Assembly (NCBI GenBank): GCA_030142905.1
Contig: JASJOG010000585.1
Location: 37,581-101,580 of the forward strand
Source of the DNA: Heliopora coerulea
Taxonomy: Eukaryota > Cnidaria > Anthozoa > Scleralcyonacea > Helioporidae
Direction of reading: 5' to 3'
DNA: 64,000 nt
Made by a program: the position numbers and the translations under genes. The notes under the pieces were generated by a model. That model was not told the origin of the DNA. It made no database searches and was given only the letters and a program-made list of their open reading frames with translations. Within the stretch, counting starts at the first letter, position 1. Every line of letters starts with the position of its first letter. Of this stretch, positions 47,101 to 57,397 are shown piece by piece.

Positions 47101-48760
47101 CATCACACGACTGTCAGATTATATAGAAGAACACTTGCTTGTCCTAGGCTCAGTTGGCCTTGGAGTCTCTATACTACAGGTAAGTTAGAGGAGTGTGTGC
47201 GTGTGTACATTAGAATGGGAATATGGGTAGCCGTGTGTGTGTGTGTGTGTGTGTATGTGTGTGTGTGTGTGTGTGTAGGTATGTGTAGGTATGTATGGCT
47301 TTGGAGTTTGGAAAAATTTCGTTGAAGTAAAGTTGGATGAAAAGGAAACACCACGTTCATATCTATGGTAACTGACTTAAGACACTAGTGACTTACGATG
47401 TAAGTTTAAGCTGAGGGGATACGAGCTTTTATGGGCACTTCTGGATGCTGAAAGGGCGTCCTGCAATAGACACTATTTGGCTATTTATCCACGTGACGTA
47501 GCCAGGAATTTTTCATAGTTGCAAGCTTGCGAAAATTGACCAGCAATGGCCGTTCCCCCAGGGCTACATGGGCATGCTTTCCTGCGTGGGAGTAAATTTA
47601 TGTATTAACAATGCTGCTCGAAGGTAGCATTTTCTTATCGTGCGGGCTCACCTGGTTTCTGCCACAAGATCTCATGACGTAGAACAGTTACAAAATATGG
47701 GACCACGCGACACGGTGGAAAATCACCTCTGTTTTTACCACGGACTAATTTATTTTTGAAGATCGTTTTTCTATTGCTGATTAAAAATATCAGGTAAATG
47801 GAATGAAAAAATTGTCGGTCTAGACATGAACCGAAGTATGGCGACATATTGAAACACAATGAGTACTTTATGGTTTGTACTTGGGAGATACAACGAGTTT
47901 ACTTGACTGTAAGGTGCTTACTGCCACAGCATATATCGTTATAGTTATGTTTATGTCGAAAGTGTGAACAAAGCATTGCACTGCAAGAAAGGTACTTTTT
48001 ATACTTCTAAAAGAGCTGGGGAGGAACAAGTTCCAAATGCCTTACTGGTTCCTACACCCCTGCATGACACTACATGTGCAAGCGTATTGTAAAGTCCCAC
48101 GAAGTTACTAAGACTGCGAGGGTTATTGTGGAATAACAATCTCTCATTTGAACGTGTTCGACTTCTAATATTAGTCCTTTTTAAATCACTGGATTGATAT
48201 CAATTGCTATCTCTGGTCAGACTGACCTTTCAGTGTTTTTCTTAAGGCAGGGAAAGCAAGGTACTTGTAGCGGAGAATGGGGTACACCTGATTTTGTTAC
48301 CAGTCTCTGCCACCGCCCTTAACAGGTGGAGAGTTTGCGAGCGTGCTTCTCCCAAGAAATTGAGCGGAAAGCTGGGAACCAGACGAGACCGTGGACAAGA
48401 CAACTTCCCAGTTTCCGTCATAGTTTTCAACATGACAGATGCAAGGAAATAATTGTGCTAACAATTTGTCCATTCACATGAAAGGATCGTCTTAAAGTGC
48501 ACGAAATTTTAATATGCTTTATTGCGAAACATCTGTAAAACTAAAAAAAACCTTTCATAGAATTTCTTTCCTATTAGCTAAATATTTAGAACTTATACTA
48601 GTGGGAAACGCGGTACATTAGCGGGAGAAAGGCGGTACAATGTGCTGGTGTACCGGCCTTAAGAAAAACACTGTCTTCATTGAAACGTGTTTCGTTTCTT
48701 TAACAGCTTCTGGGATTGATAGTCACCGCACTTCTCATCCACTTGGTGGAAGAATACTAA
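38135..48760 (+). CDS. CD151/TSPAN11-like tetraspanin, 7 exons
   Basis: Exons: 38135-38206, 40190-40381, 43275-43349, 44963-45058, 45765-45953, 47096-47179, 48707-48760. Every intron is phase 0 and GT-AG; the product has 253 residues. TM1 is about 13-36, TM2 54-78 with the GCCG motif at 74-77, TM3 84-107, the large loop 108-216 and TM4 222-247. The loop has six cysteines: CCG (148-150), PDSCC (184-188), Cys196 and Cys210, plus N-glycosylation sites at Asn158 and Asn171. Cys6 and Cys11 beside TM1 are likely palmitoylation sites. DSCCK..CG..HPSNI..GCI and the TM4 sequence place it nearest CD151/TSPAN11. Tetraspanins organise integrins and other proteins in plasma-membrane microdomains; the partner here is unknown. 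Confidence 0.95.
40501..41460. mobile_element. Inverted-repeat element in tetraspanin intron 2
   Basis: AGTAGATCGTCCAGGTTACT begins at 40501 and its near-complement ends at 41460. Inside the left end is a strong hairpin (about 40513-40604, with CTATAGTCTTGAGAAAGA in both arms). The inner CCAAGCCTGGATATT (40607) is matched inverted at about 41425. The interior has a short acidic frame from 40984 (DSDDSDPSFAGF) that stops after 48 codons. It is probably a non-autonomous or decayed DNA transposon; superfamily unknown. Confidence 0.55.
41508..41640 (-). mobile_element. Retroelement 3' end with ATTC tail
   Basis: Read on minus, it ends AATAAAGAGTTCATTC repeated, as in LINE/SINE tails of simple tetranucleotides. 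The body is too short to classify. Confidence 0.4.
41946..42450 (-). pseudogene. Penelope-like element 3' fragment
   Basis: Minus-strand peptide pieces HHIETGHPISSSNFKILS and LINKLKPFYNGNIG match the end of the endonuclease region of the element at 54866-55378 (HHRDTGHPVSFDDFKILS, LIRNLKPSLNANIG). It is followed by ACTCTGATGATGTTGC, the same hammerhead-like start as in that element, here lacking an intact GAAA. It lies in tetraspanin intron 2. Confidence 0.65.
43565..43742. repeat. 24-bp minisatellite
   Basis: About four good copies of a 24-bp unit containing TGTACTGCACACTGTGAACA at 43575-43675, then diverged units to about 43742. Related sequence resumes after the adjacent MITE. It lies in tetraspanin intron 3. 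Confidence 0.8.
43752..43975. mobile_element. Small MITE in minisatellite
   Basis: CAGTGACATTGC at the left and GCAATG..TAT with complementary sequence at the right are flanked by a direct repeat ATGCTGTGCTC (43741-43751 and 43974-43984). The element appears to have inserted into the 24-bp repeat. A hAT-type origin is likely. Confidence 0.5.
44288..44645. mobile_element. Fold-back MITE in tetraspanin intron 3
   Basis: Left GGGTTAGTATTAGGGTTTAT through GAACGAAGAAAC to GGTTAACCTGAT is matched inverted on the right (ATCAGGTTAACCATACG, GTTTCTTCGTTCTTT, AAACCCTAATCCTAACCC). Arms are about 85 bp with a 190-bp centre. No coding sequence. Confidence 0.7.
45172..45506. mobile_element. Mutator-like MITE, 9-bp TSD
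   Basis: Terminal inverted repeats of about 56 bp (GGTCGGCACTAGAACGGAAC and onward) span 45172-45229 and 45450-45506. The flanks are TTGTGGGAG and TTGTGAGAG, a 9-bp duplication with one change. Long terminal repeats with 9-bp duplications suit the MULE superfamily. It lies in tetraspanin intron 4. Confidence 0.7.
46164..46222. repeat. Short perfect hairpin
   Basis: TCAGAGATAATGAATAAG and its complement face each other around a 20-nt centre. It lies in tetraspanin intron 5. Confidence 0.6.
46250..46378 (+). mobile_element. Possible retroelement 3' tail
   Basis: ATAAATAAAGGTACTTTACCTTTACCTTTA resembles a LINE/SINE end with a TACCTT-type tail. The body is undefined. Confidence 0.3.
47233..47290. 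repeat. GT microsatellite
   Basis: Two GT runs separated by an AT interruption, in tetraspanin intron 6, 55 bp from the exon 6 donor. Confidence 0.9.
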
Positions 48761-48805
48761 AGAATTAGCTGGTGGAATAACGTTTACAATTTGCCTTGTT
48801 CACAA

Positions 48806-48811
48806 AATAAA
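48806..48811 (+). promoter_or_regulatory. Candidate poly(A) signal, tetraspanin
   Basis: AATAAA, 46 bp after the stop codon at 48760. Its position is plausible, but other AT-rich signals follow, so the true 3' end is unproven. Confidence 0.5.
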
Positions 48812-51367
48812 CTACATGGCTGGAACATCGGAGTTGTGGAGGAAAAACCAATAGTACTTTCTTTAAAAGATAATCCCACAATGAATCATTTACCTGGCCT
48901 GATATGACTGATATTACTAACGAGAAAACTAAAAGATGAAATTAGCAGCTCGATAAAATGTCCGGTAGTCAAAAAAATTCGAAGTGCTTGAAATTTGCGA
49001 CTGTTAAATTTTGGTTAAATTTTGTTTTGATATTACAAGTCCCGAGAATGACTGTTAGAGCTTACAAAGTTGATCAAGTAGCATAGTTGAGGCATCAACT
49101 TCTGGAGCTACAAGATTAGGCTAGCAGTTTTTATACGTATTCTTCACTGCATTAAGATCTGCCCTTTCAGACCAAATTGAAACAGAAACTAAGTAGAGCT
49201 GAAGATGATGTGAGTACAGTCCTGGCAAATGCTTCTTTGTGGGATTTATGGGAAATGGATTTCAACGTAATGATATCTTATCAGAGGTCGCCATCGATGA
49301 TGAAGAAAAACTGATGTGGCTCCAGTTACTTTGTAGAGATGAATTATCACAGAAGACTTTTCAAAACTCCACCGTTAACCTCAGAAAATATACGTTCCTT
49401 TGATCACCAGCCAAAAGTGATGGCTGCCAGTTGATGTTTTAGTTGTCTTCAGACCACAATACTTTTAAAACTGAAAGCGTGCAGGAGTAGGATGCTTTTG
49501 TAGTTTACGGGAGAATTTTTTTAGGAAGTTGTCAATGTTATTTCGGTTTTTTTTAACATGGAACTAGCAATTTTTCTTGAGAGTTGTATATTTGTTTGGG
49601 TTTTTTTAACATTAAAGTAGCAATGTTTTTTAGAACTTTGTCACCACCACTTACCAGTCAATCAAATCACAGAAATGCGAAGAACAAAGATGTGTAAATA
49701 AATATAAGTTGTATGTCTGATAACTTTGCTACGAAGTTAACATACTGCATGAGAAAACGGTAAGAATAATTCGAGTCGTTACCACGCCTCAAACGTTAAA
49801 GCCTGGTTCACACTTTCGACATAAGCAGCCGGATTTTCATCCTGGTGTATGTAGTAGACTCGACAGTTTACATAGCAAGACATCCGCTTATGATTGGCTG
49901 CGGTTTGTCCTCGACTTTCTCGTCAGTCAAACAAATACTCCAACAAGACACAATATCACACGTGAAACAATCCTTAAGGACGCAATACCCGTTGTTCTTC
50001 GGAACTTGAATTCAATATCTTGTTGAGCTAAAATCGTCGATATAGTTCAACCAGCACACTGCAATAGATTCTTCAATCAGGACGAGAGTAAAACAAAACA
50101 GGAAACAATGGAACAATGTACGACAACATGGTCAAGACGTCTGGCAAGACGTTCACGAACTTCGCCAAACATTATCACCCACTAAGTAAGTGTCGACCAT
50201 GACAAGTTCATTTTAATTTAACTCACCTAAACCAAAGTATGTATAACTGAATTTGAAATTTCGTTCATTCCATCAGTGTCACGTCTTAGCTGGAATAAGC
50301 TCTTACAAACAATTCAGTCGACGATGAAGTAAGTTAAACGAGAATGGATAAGTACGTGGAGACGCTATCCTCTTGAAAGCCATCTTCACTAAAAGGTCGA
50401 ACATTACTGGGCTGTTTGAGGCAGTTAATGACTGAAGTATACCGAAGTTTTACAAATAGAACGAATTCTGACTAACATCTGTAAACCCAAGATCTGAGCC
50501 AAAAAAGATGAGTAACGCGTTAAAGACAATATTTCAACACTATCGCATGTCGTTCTCCCTTGGATTTAAAAACACTCTTGTTAACTATCGTTTTGAAAAT
50601 GAATAAAAATTAGAGCGCTGTGGCGGTTTAAATGCCTGATTTAAAAATCAAAATGAAGTGCAAGCTTCGTTGAATTCAATGGAAAGTCTTTCCTAAAGAC
50701 TTCTTTCGAAAAGCTGTGAGACGCAGCATTGTTTGATATGTAATGGCGCTCATGATCTATCAATATTGCAGTAGCGAAGCCAGAGGGAAGGTGACGTGGG
50801 TGAATTGCCCATGCGAGAAAATAAGTCAGAAAAATTGAAAGGAAAGAAAGGATGGATCAAGAGAGATTTACCAAAGGAATGGATTTGCCGATTTAGGAAG
50901 GTGTTAAAGGGTTTTTGCAAGAATGGAAAGGAAAGGAGTGTTGGAAGGAAGATATTTGGAAAGAATGAAAATGATTAGCTCTTTCCCAGTGGTGTAAGAC
51001 TTCTATTATTTTACTCTGGCTAACGCCTGACAATTTTACTCGTCAAAGAGAGAGCTCCCGCCGTCAAAGAATTAAAATTGGCTACGCGACTGCAATATTG
51101 ATATGATGAAACGACATGACTGGATTTACTGAAGTCGGCTTTCAGTAGCGCCCTCCACTGGCGGTTGTACATCTCATAATGCCGTGAGTCTCAGTAATGA
51201 TTTATTTAATAACTTACATGAAAAAATTTCTCGCTTCTGATTGGCTGTGCTATTTTGATAATCTTTAAACAACTCACTCGTGCGTGTTTTTATACCAAAT
51301 TGTACTCAAAACCATGCTATGATTTACAGAAATAATGAAGCAAAATTTATATATATATATATATATG
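48812..51367. other. Intergenic, one repeat copy only
   Basis: I see no gene in this stretch. A third, inverted copy of the short dispersed repeat (ATTTTACTCTGGCTAACGCC..GACAATTTTACTCGTCAA) lies at 50995-51062. A TA run precedes the Tc1 end at 51345-51366. Confidence 0.5.
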
Positions 51368-51489
51368 CAAGGGGTGGACAAAAAAAAGTGGCCCCCCCCC
51401 ATATAAAAATACGGCTTATGGGATATAAACTTCACAAGCTTGCAGAAGATGTGAAGAAATGCAAAAAACTATACAGTTGAAGAATAAAT

Positions 51490-53305
51490 TAGCTAAACAA
51501 TTACGATTTATGATCCTCAAATTTGGTTTTTACAACAACCAAATGTTGTAACATCGTATGAAATACGTAAAATTGTAAACCTTCCAACAAATAAGGCCGC
51601 TGGAATAGATAAAGTTTCACTCGCTACTGTGAAAGATGCCCTACCTATTATCCTTCCCGCGCTGACTGAGATTGTGAACTGCTCCTTATTAACTTCAGTA
51701 TTTCCAGCAGCTTGGAAACATTCAGAAGTAATTCCAATTCTCAAAGAAGGGGATCATGAAACGCCGAATGACAATCGCCCTGTATCCTTACTGCCTGTGG
51801 CCTCGAAGGTATGTGAACGTGTTGCACTGAATCAATTAATGGAATACATGTCTCAGGAAAAGAGTCTCACGGACCATCAAAGTGGAAACAAGAAGTTACA
51901 TTCAACAGAAACGCTTAATATATTTGTGTCAGATATGATTCTCGAGGCTATTGATAGGAAAGAGTTAACGGCGGTGGTGTTGTTGGACCTATCAAAGGCG
52001 TTTGACAGTATTGAACATTCACTGCTGTTTGAGAAACTGCGTTCCTTGGGTGTATCCAGGAAGGCCGTTGCTTGGTTTAAGAGTTATCTTTCAGAAAGAA
52101 GGCAGTCAGTGCGACTTGGTCATATACTTTCAGAAGCTCGCATGATCACACATGGAGTGCCTCAGGGCTCTATACTTGGCCCGGCATTATTTAACATCTA
52201 TATTAACGACCTTCCTAACGTTCCTACAGTTTGTCCTTTGGAATCGTACGTCGATGATTCAAAAATGTATTTGTCATTTTCATTGAAAAACATCAGTGTT
52301 GGGGGAACCCAATTTGAGAACGATTTAAAGAGAGTTGCTGCATGGTGTTGCTCTAGTAGCCTACTCATCAACCCTGGAAAAACTAAACTCGTTCTATTTG
52401 GTACCCCACAAATGTTAAGTCAAGTTCAGGACTTTCGAGTACCCTTCCTTGGAAAGATACTACGACCCGTTTCTTCAGCGAAAGATTTAGGGATGGAGTT
52501 TGACAAAACCCTGAGTTATGATGAACATATTGTCCAAGTAGTCTCCAAATGCACAAAGTCCCTTTGTCAAATTAATCGAGTCAAACACATTTTGGACAAT
52601 CGGACCTTAAAAGTGATTATAAATGCCTTAGTTTTTAGTAAACTATATTATTGTTCCTCAGTGTGGGCAAATACTTCTACGAAGAACATAATTAAACTAC
52701 AGAGTGTACAAAATTTTGCCACAAGAATCGTCACAGGTACAAAGAAGTATGACCATATCACGCCTGCACTGAAACAATTAGATTGGATGCCTGTTGATTA
52801 TATGTTACAATACAAAGATGCTGTTATGACATTTAAATGCTTGAATGACTTAGGCCCATCATATCTAGCCAGAAGATTTATATCCAGGTCGCAAACACAT
52901 GACCGAGACACAAGATGTAAAGGCGAGTTACAGATTCCCTTTTATCGAACTGCAACGGGGCAGCGTTCATTTATATATAGGGCGACTAAACTATGGAATG
53001 AACTTGAGGATGATATTAAGAATATTTCTAATATCGAAACTTTTAAGATTTTAATAAGGAAAAAACTATATAAAGAATGTTGGAATAGCTGCATGAATAG
53101 TTAACTTTTTAACTTTTTAACTTTTTAACTTTTTAACTTTTTATCTTGTTATTAATTGTAATATATAGTTTAAATTCACGTAGGTTGAGTAATTAATGAT
53201 GTTAATGTAAATATAGATTTGTAACGTACATAATCATTAATTGTAATTATTTCTGAAAAGCCAGAATGGAGAAATAAATTACTTTAATAATAATAATAAT
53301 TAATA
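51490..53305 (+). mobile_element. 5'-truncated CR1/L2-like LINE
   Basis: It contains a reverse transcriptase frame, an (AACTTTTT)n block at 53104-53143 and an end in AATAAATTACTTTAATAATAATAA, a typical CR1/L2-type tail. The endonuclease part is absent. It is inserted inside the Tc1 element near its left end, in the opposite orientation to the transposase. Confidence 0.85.
51497..53104 (+). pseudogene. LINE reverse transcriptase (ORF2 C-terminal part)
   Basis: It is open from 51497 to the stop at 53102, about 535 codons. The start is missing, so any internal start is artificial. RT motifs in order: TNKAAGIDKVS, NDNRPVSLLPVASKVCERV, LDLSKAFDSIEH (first catalytic Asp), HGVPQGSILGPALFNIYIND and ESYVDDSKMY (YVDD catalytic pair). 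The thumb and the C-terminal domain with FFIYRATKLWNELEDDIKN-like sequence follow. The conserved GFRxxxST segment has become HQSGNKKLHST. The frame itself is unbroken, so the copy is fairly young, but without an endonuclease it is dead on arrival. Confidence 0.85.
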
Positions 53306-54407
53306 ATAATATGAATATTTTAAATGTTATGCCATTGTTGTTGTTCGGCGTTACTAACAAACTTTTTGCTTAATAAACACGCTTTCAACTCAAAATAATA
53401 TCACATTCATACATGTATCATTCTACTGTTATCAGCAGTACAGTTTATGCCTAAAATCTTTCAGTACTTTATTGGCATTCCCTTGGATTTTATGACAGGT
53501 TTGCATCGACTTGGGATGCTTTCAACAAGCTTATGCAAGTATTCGTCTGTTATCTCATATCATCCACTTTTAAGTATTTCGAAAAGCTTATCTTCATTCT
53601 TTGGGTTTCTATTTTTTGTCAAACGATTCAATTCAGCCCATAAATTTTCAATGGGGTTTAAATCTGGCGATTGAGCTGGCCATTGCATAACATCAAGCTT
53701 CTTATTTTTAAGATATTTTGAAACCACCTCACTCGTGTGTTTGGGGTCGTTGTCGTGTTGGAATACAAAACCATCAGGACATAACCGATTGGCGGATGGG
53801 ACAAGATGATGTATCAAGATTTTCCTGTATACTTCTCCAGTCATTATTCCCTAGACTCGATGTAAATCACCTAAGCCATTTCACGAAAAACACCCCCAGA
53901 CATTAATTGTTCCCTGCATTGAGCGATTTGACATCATTTCACCTTTAGTTCTCCACACATGATGAGTAGATTGGTTTTGAAGACAAAATGGCAACTCATC
54001 GCTCCATACAACCCGCTTCCATAGATCCTCGCTCCAACCAACATGCTCACGGGCAAAGGATAAACGTAACAAACGATTCTTCTCACTAACATAAGGCTTC
54101 TTAGATTTCTTTCTCCATGCCAAGCCTTTTTCTTTGAGACGGCGCTGAATAGTTTTGCGGCTTAATTTGTCTCCAGTCTGAGCTTTGAGTTGATATGTTA
54201 TTTCTTTTTTTAAATACGTAGATACCATGGTGAATGGTAATTTAAGATAAAGTAGGAGAAGATGAAGAGTAATATACGCTTACAGAGGTATACACAGTTA
54301 CCAAAGACTGTTGGATAGTTTAGTTCTTAACAGAACTGTTTGAAACTTAAAGAGGTAATATTCTACGTAAAGAATACGCCTAAAGAATCAGAAAAAAGCA
54401 CGATGCA

Positions 54408-54429
54408 TTTCGGCAGACCACTTATCAAG
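54408..54429 (-). ncRNA. Hammerhead-like motif, second type (left arm)
   Basis: CTTGATAAG, a short stem and CCGAAA appear on the minus strand, in the 3' region of the Penelope-like copy. The core departs from CUGAUGA by an inserted U and a G-to-A change, so it is at best degenerate. Mirror copy at 57376-57397. Confidence 0.3.
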
Positions 54430-54462
54430 TGCTATACGTCTGCTAGCTAAAGAGAAAGAAAG

Positions 54463-54600
54463 AAACATATCACCTGCTTATATAGTCTAAAGAAAACTCG
54501 TGACATCAACCCAACTCGTGACATCAACCCAACTCGTGACATCAACCCAACTCGTGATGTCACGAGTTTTCTTTAGACTATATAAGCAGGTGATATGTTT
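54463..54600. repeat. 45-bp hairpin around 18-bp tandem repeats (left arm)
   Basis: Stem strands 54463-54507 and 54556-54600 are nearly perfect complements. The loop is formed by tandem AACTCGTGACATCAACCC units (18 bp, three full copies). The mirror copy is at 57205-57342. It belongs to the 3' region of each Penelope-like copy. Confidence 0.85.
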
Positions 54601-54684
54601 CAAAAGGAATATCAAAGCCCAGCAAAATATCTTTACGAAAGCCATCGAGTCGGACACAGAAGTAAATAGTAATATTTAATAAAG

Positions 54685-54721
54685 TTCTAACGTTTCGTTG
54701 TATTAATCACAACATCATCAG
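54685..54721 (-). ncRNA. Hammerhead-ribozyme-like motif (left arm)
   Basis: On minus: CTGATGA, then a stem (TTGT/ACAA) with loop, then CGAAAC and a small GTT..AAC hairpin. These are the conserved core boxes of hammerhead ribozymes, which are known in Penelope-like elements. Stem I is not evident by eye. Mirror copy at 57084-57120. Confidence 0.5.
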
Positions 54722-54865
54722 AGAATAATTTACATACTGCCTAAAGCCTAAGTATATATAGTTACAAGGTGTAGTAATATTCAAGCATTAACCAATCAGA
54801 GGACGTACTAAAAATAAAAGTTACACGTATAAGAACACAAACAACATGGAATAGTAAAGAAAAAA

Positions 54866-55620
54866 TTATAAAAGGAAAAGTGGTGCTGAGCCAATATTGG
54901 CATTTAAAGAGGGTTTAAGATTTCGAATGAGTAGACTTTCTCGTAAGAGAAGTTCGGACTCAAAAGGACAGGAAGAAAGGATTTTAAAGTCATCAAAGGA
55001 GACTGGGTGACCCGTGTCACGGTGGTGTGAAAGAATACTTGTGAGGGGAGGGTTAGTGCGCTTTTTACCTGTGAGAGGTGAGATTCCCATATGGTCAGAT
55101 ACGCGTGTATGGAGGTGCCGGATGGTTTCTCCGACATACGAGGCTCCGCAGCTTCGACACGTAAAATTATAAACTACATGCGATCTTAAGCGTAGAGGAA
55201 TCTTATCTTTAAAAGAGAAGAAATGTAAAAGTCTAAGCGACGGGTGAGCAACACACTTGATGTTGATCTGAGGAAAAGCAGATGAGAAAAGTTTTTTAAT
55301 CTGAGATTGGATATAAGAGAAATGTTGCCCAGTAAATGATATAGAGAGGTAAACAACACGTTTGGGAGCCGTAAGCATTTTAGTAGATTTGGAGAAGACT
55401 TTGTCTAGAAAGGAGGCGATACATCTGTCAAGAAGTTTTACCGGATAACCATTGTTAATAAAAATGCGCTTTAGTTTTTTTAGTTCGCCATGAAAAATAA
55501 CGTAGGTAGAACAAATACTGAAACAGCGGTTAAGTAAAGAGAAAATCAGACCCCTTTTGTGAGAAAACGGAATAAAGGAATCAAAGGAAGTAAGTAGACC
55601 TGAAAAATTTGGTTTGCGCT
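54866..55620 (-). pseudogene. Penelope-like GIY-YIG endonuclease region
   Basis: The minus-strand frame from 55378 to 54866 has CRSCGASYVGETIRHLHTR (GIY-YIG core plus conserved Arg) and SILSHHRDTGHPVSFDDFK, with the C-terminal LLIRNLKP. Upstream (to about 55600) FSGLLTSFDSFIPFSHKRG and KRIFINNGYP form the RT-to-endonuclease linker, with a frame break near 55600. The domain nicks target DNA in this element class. The truncated plus-strand copy repeats it at 56523-56939. Confidence 0.8.
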
Positions 55621-55625
55621 AAACA

Positions 55626-56525
55626 TTAGTTGAAAAGCAAACCTTTGCAACGGACGATATTGATGTCTAAGAACGGCAAGGATTTGTTGACTTCTAATTC
55701 ATGCGTAAATTTTATTTTGGAATGCTTAGACCTGAGATTGTTGAGGAAAGGAATGACGTGATCGGCAGAACGAAATAAAATGAAACAATCGTCAACATAA
55801 CGACGGTAAAACAACGGTTTAAAATTAGACGGGCAATCATTAAGCCAAACAGACTCATAGTGAGAAAGGAAAATATTCGCAAAGATAGGTCCCAGGGGAG
55901 AACCCATGGCAACGCCATCAACTTGTTGATAGACTTCGCCGTTGAACAGGAAATGGCAATTTTTTTTTTTACCGCTAAATTTAAAAGCTTTCGAAACTCA
56001 AAAATAGAAAAACCGTGAAATTTAGTGGAGTTGGTAAAAACCTTTTGAATTATGATTTCAATAGTTTCATCTAAAGGGATGTTGGTGAAAAGAGATGTTA
56101 TGTCAAAGCTGGCCATAAATAGCTCATTAGTGTTAAAAGGTAATTCGAGTAATTCCTTAACAAAGGAGAAGCTATCAAACACGGAATAAATATTATTAGA
56201 AAATGGGCGAAGTAAAGAAACAAGAAATTTAGCAATGTTAAAAGAGTGAGAGCGCACAGAAGAAAGAATGGGTCTGAGTGGAACATTAAGTTTGTGTATT
56301 TTAGGAAGACCGTATAAAATACCTGGACGAGAACCGGTAGGACTAAGATCTCGATAGTGACCATCTGAGATGATACCGTTCTTATTCAGTTCATTTAAAA
56401 AGTTCTTAATAATGATTTCACGCTTTAGTGTTAACTTCACGGGGTCTTCGTCAAGTTTCTGGAACTTAGTTTCATCAGTCAGAATGTCATTCATCTTTTC
56501 GTGGTAATCCGATTTGTGGTAATCT
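55626..56525 (-). pseudogene. Penelope-like reverse transcriptase
   Basis: The frame begins DYHEKMNDILTDETKFQKL (near 56510) and has GSRPGILYGLPKIHK, SFDITSLFTNIPLDET (first Asp), MGSPLGPIFANIFLSHYE, FYRRYVDDCFILF (catalytic YVDD) and PFLDINI, all Penelope-like RT signatures. It is shifted by a long A run near 55958-55970, just before MGSPLGP, and is 5'-truncated. A frameshift at a homopolymer could also be an assembly error. Confidence 0.85.
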
Positions 56526-56939
56526 GCTTTTCCTCAGATCAACATCAAGTGTGTTGCTCACCCGTCGCTTAGACTTTTACATTTCTTCTCTTTTAAAGAT
56601 AAGATTCCTCTACGCTTAAGATCGCATGTAGTTTATAATTTTACGTGTCGAAGCTGCGGAGCCTCGTATGTCGGAGAAACCATCCGGCACCTCCATACAC
56701 GCGTATCTGACCATATGGGAATCTCACCTCTCACAGGTAAAAAGCGCACTAACCCTCCCCTCACAAGTATTCTTTCACACCACCGTGACACGGGTCACCC
56801 AGTCTCCTTTGATGACTTTAAAATCCTTTCTTCCTGTCCTTTTGAGTCCGAACTTCTCTTACGAGAAAGTCTACTCATTCGAAATCTTAAACCCTCTTTA
56901 AATGCCAATATTGGCTCAGCACCACTTTTCCTTTTATAA
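56523..56939 (+). pseudogene. Truncated plus-strand GIY-YIG copy
   Basis: It repeats the end of the minus copy from FPQINIKCVAHPSLR through GASYVGETIRHLHTR to the same C-terminus. Only the endonuclease part is present. Confidence 0.8.
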
Positions 56940-57083
56940 TTTTTTCTTTACTATTCCATGTTGTTTGTGTTCTTATACGTGTAACTTTTATTTTTAGTAC
57001 GTCCTCTGATTGGTTAATGCTTGAATATTACTACACCTTGTAACTATATATACTTAGGCTTTAGGCAGTATGTAAATTATTCT

Positions 57084-57120
57084 CTGATGATGTTGTGATT
57101 AATACAACGAAACGTTAGAA
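57084..57120 (+). ncRNA. Hammerhead-ribozyme-like motif (right arm)
   Basis: CTGATGA at 57084-57090 and GAAA at 57109-57112 enclose a 5-bp stem with loop. It is the mirror image of 54685-54721. Confidence 0.5.
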
Positions 57121-57204
57121 CTTTATTAAATATTACTATTTACTTCTGTGTCCGACTCGATGGCTTTCGTAAAGATATTTTGCTGGGCTTTGATATTCCT
57201 TTTG

Positions 57205-57342
57205 AAACATATCACCTGCTTATATAGTCTAAAGAAAACTCGTGACATCACGAGTTGGGTTGATGTCACGAGTTGGGTTGATGTCACGAGTTGGGTTGAT
57301 GTCACGAGTTTTCTTTAGACTATATAAGCAGGTGATATGTTT
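57205..57342. repeat. 45-bp hairpin around 18-bp tandem repeats (right arm)
   Basis: Mirror image of 54463-54600, with GATGTCACGAGTTGGGTT as the 18-bp unit. Confidence 0.85.
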
Positions 57343-57375
57343 CTTTCTTTCTCTTTAGCTAGCAGACGTATAGCA

Positions 57376-57397
57376 CTTGATAAGTGGTCTGCCGAAA
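57376..57397 (+). ncRNA. Hammerhead-like motif, second type (right arm)
   Basis: CTTGATAAGTGG..CCGAAA; mirror of 54408-54429. Degenerate core. Confidence 0.3.

Noticed and set aside
47056..47325. 89-codon plus frame as a gene
   Set aside because: It is off-frame across tetraspanin exon 6 and the GT microsatellite; the real exon is 47096-47179.
54904..56364. Additional frames in the Penelope-like arms (77 and 88 codons)
   Set aside because: Off-frame shadows of the RT and endonuclease frames.
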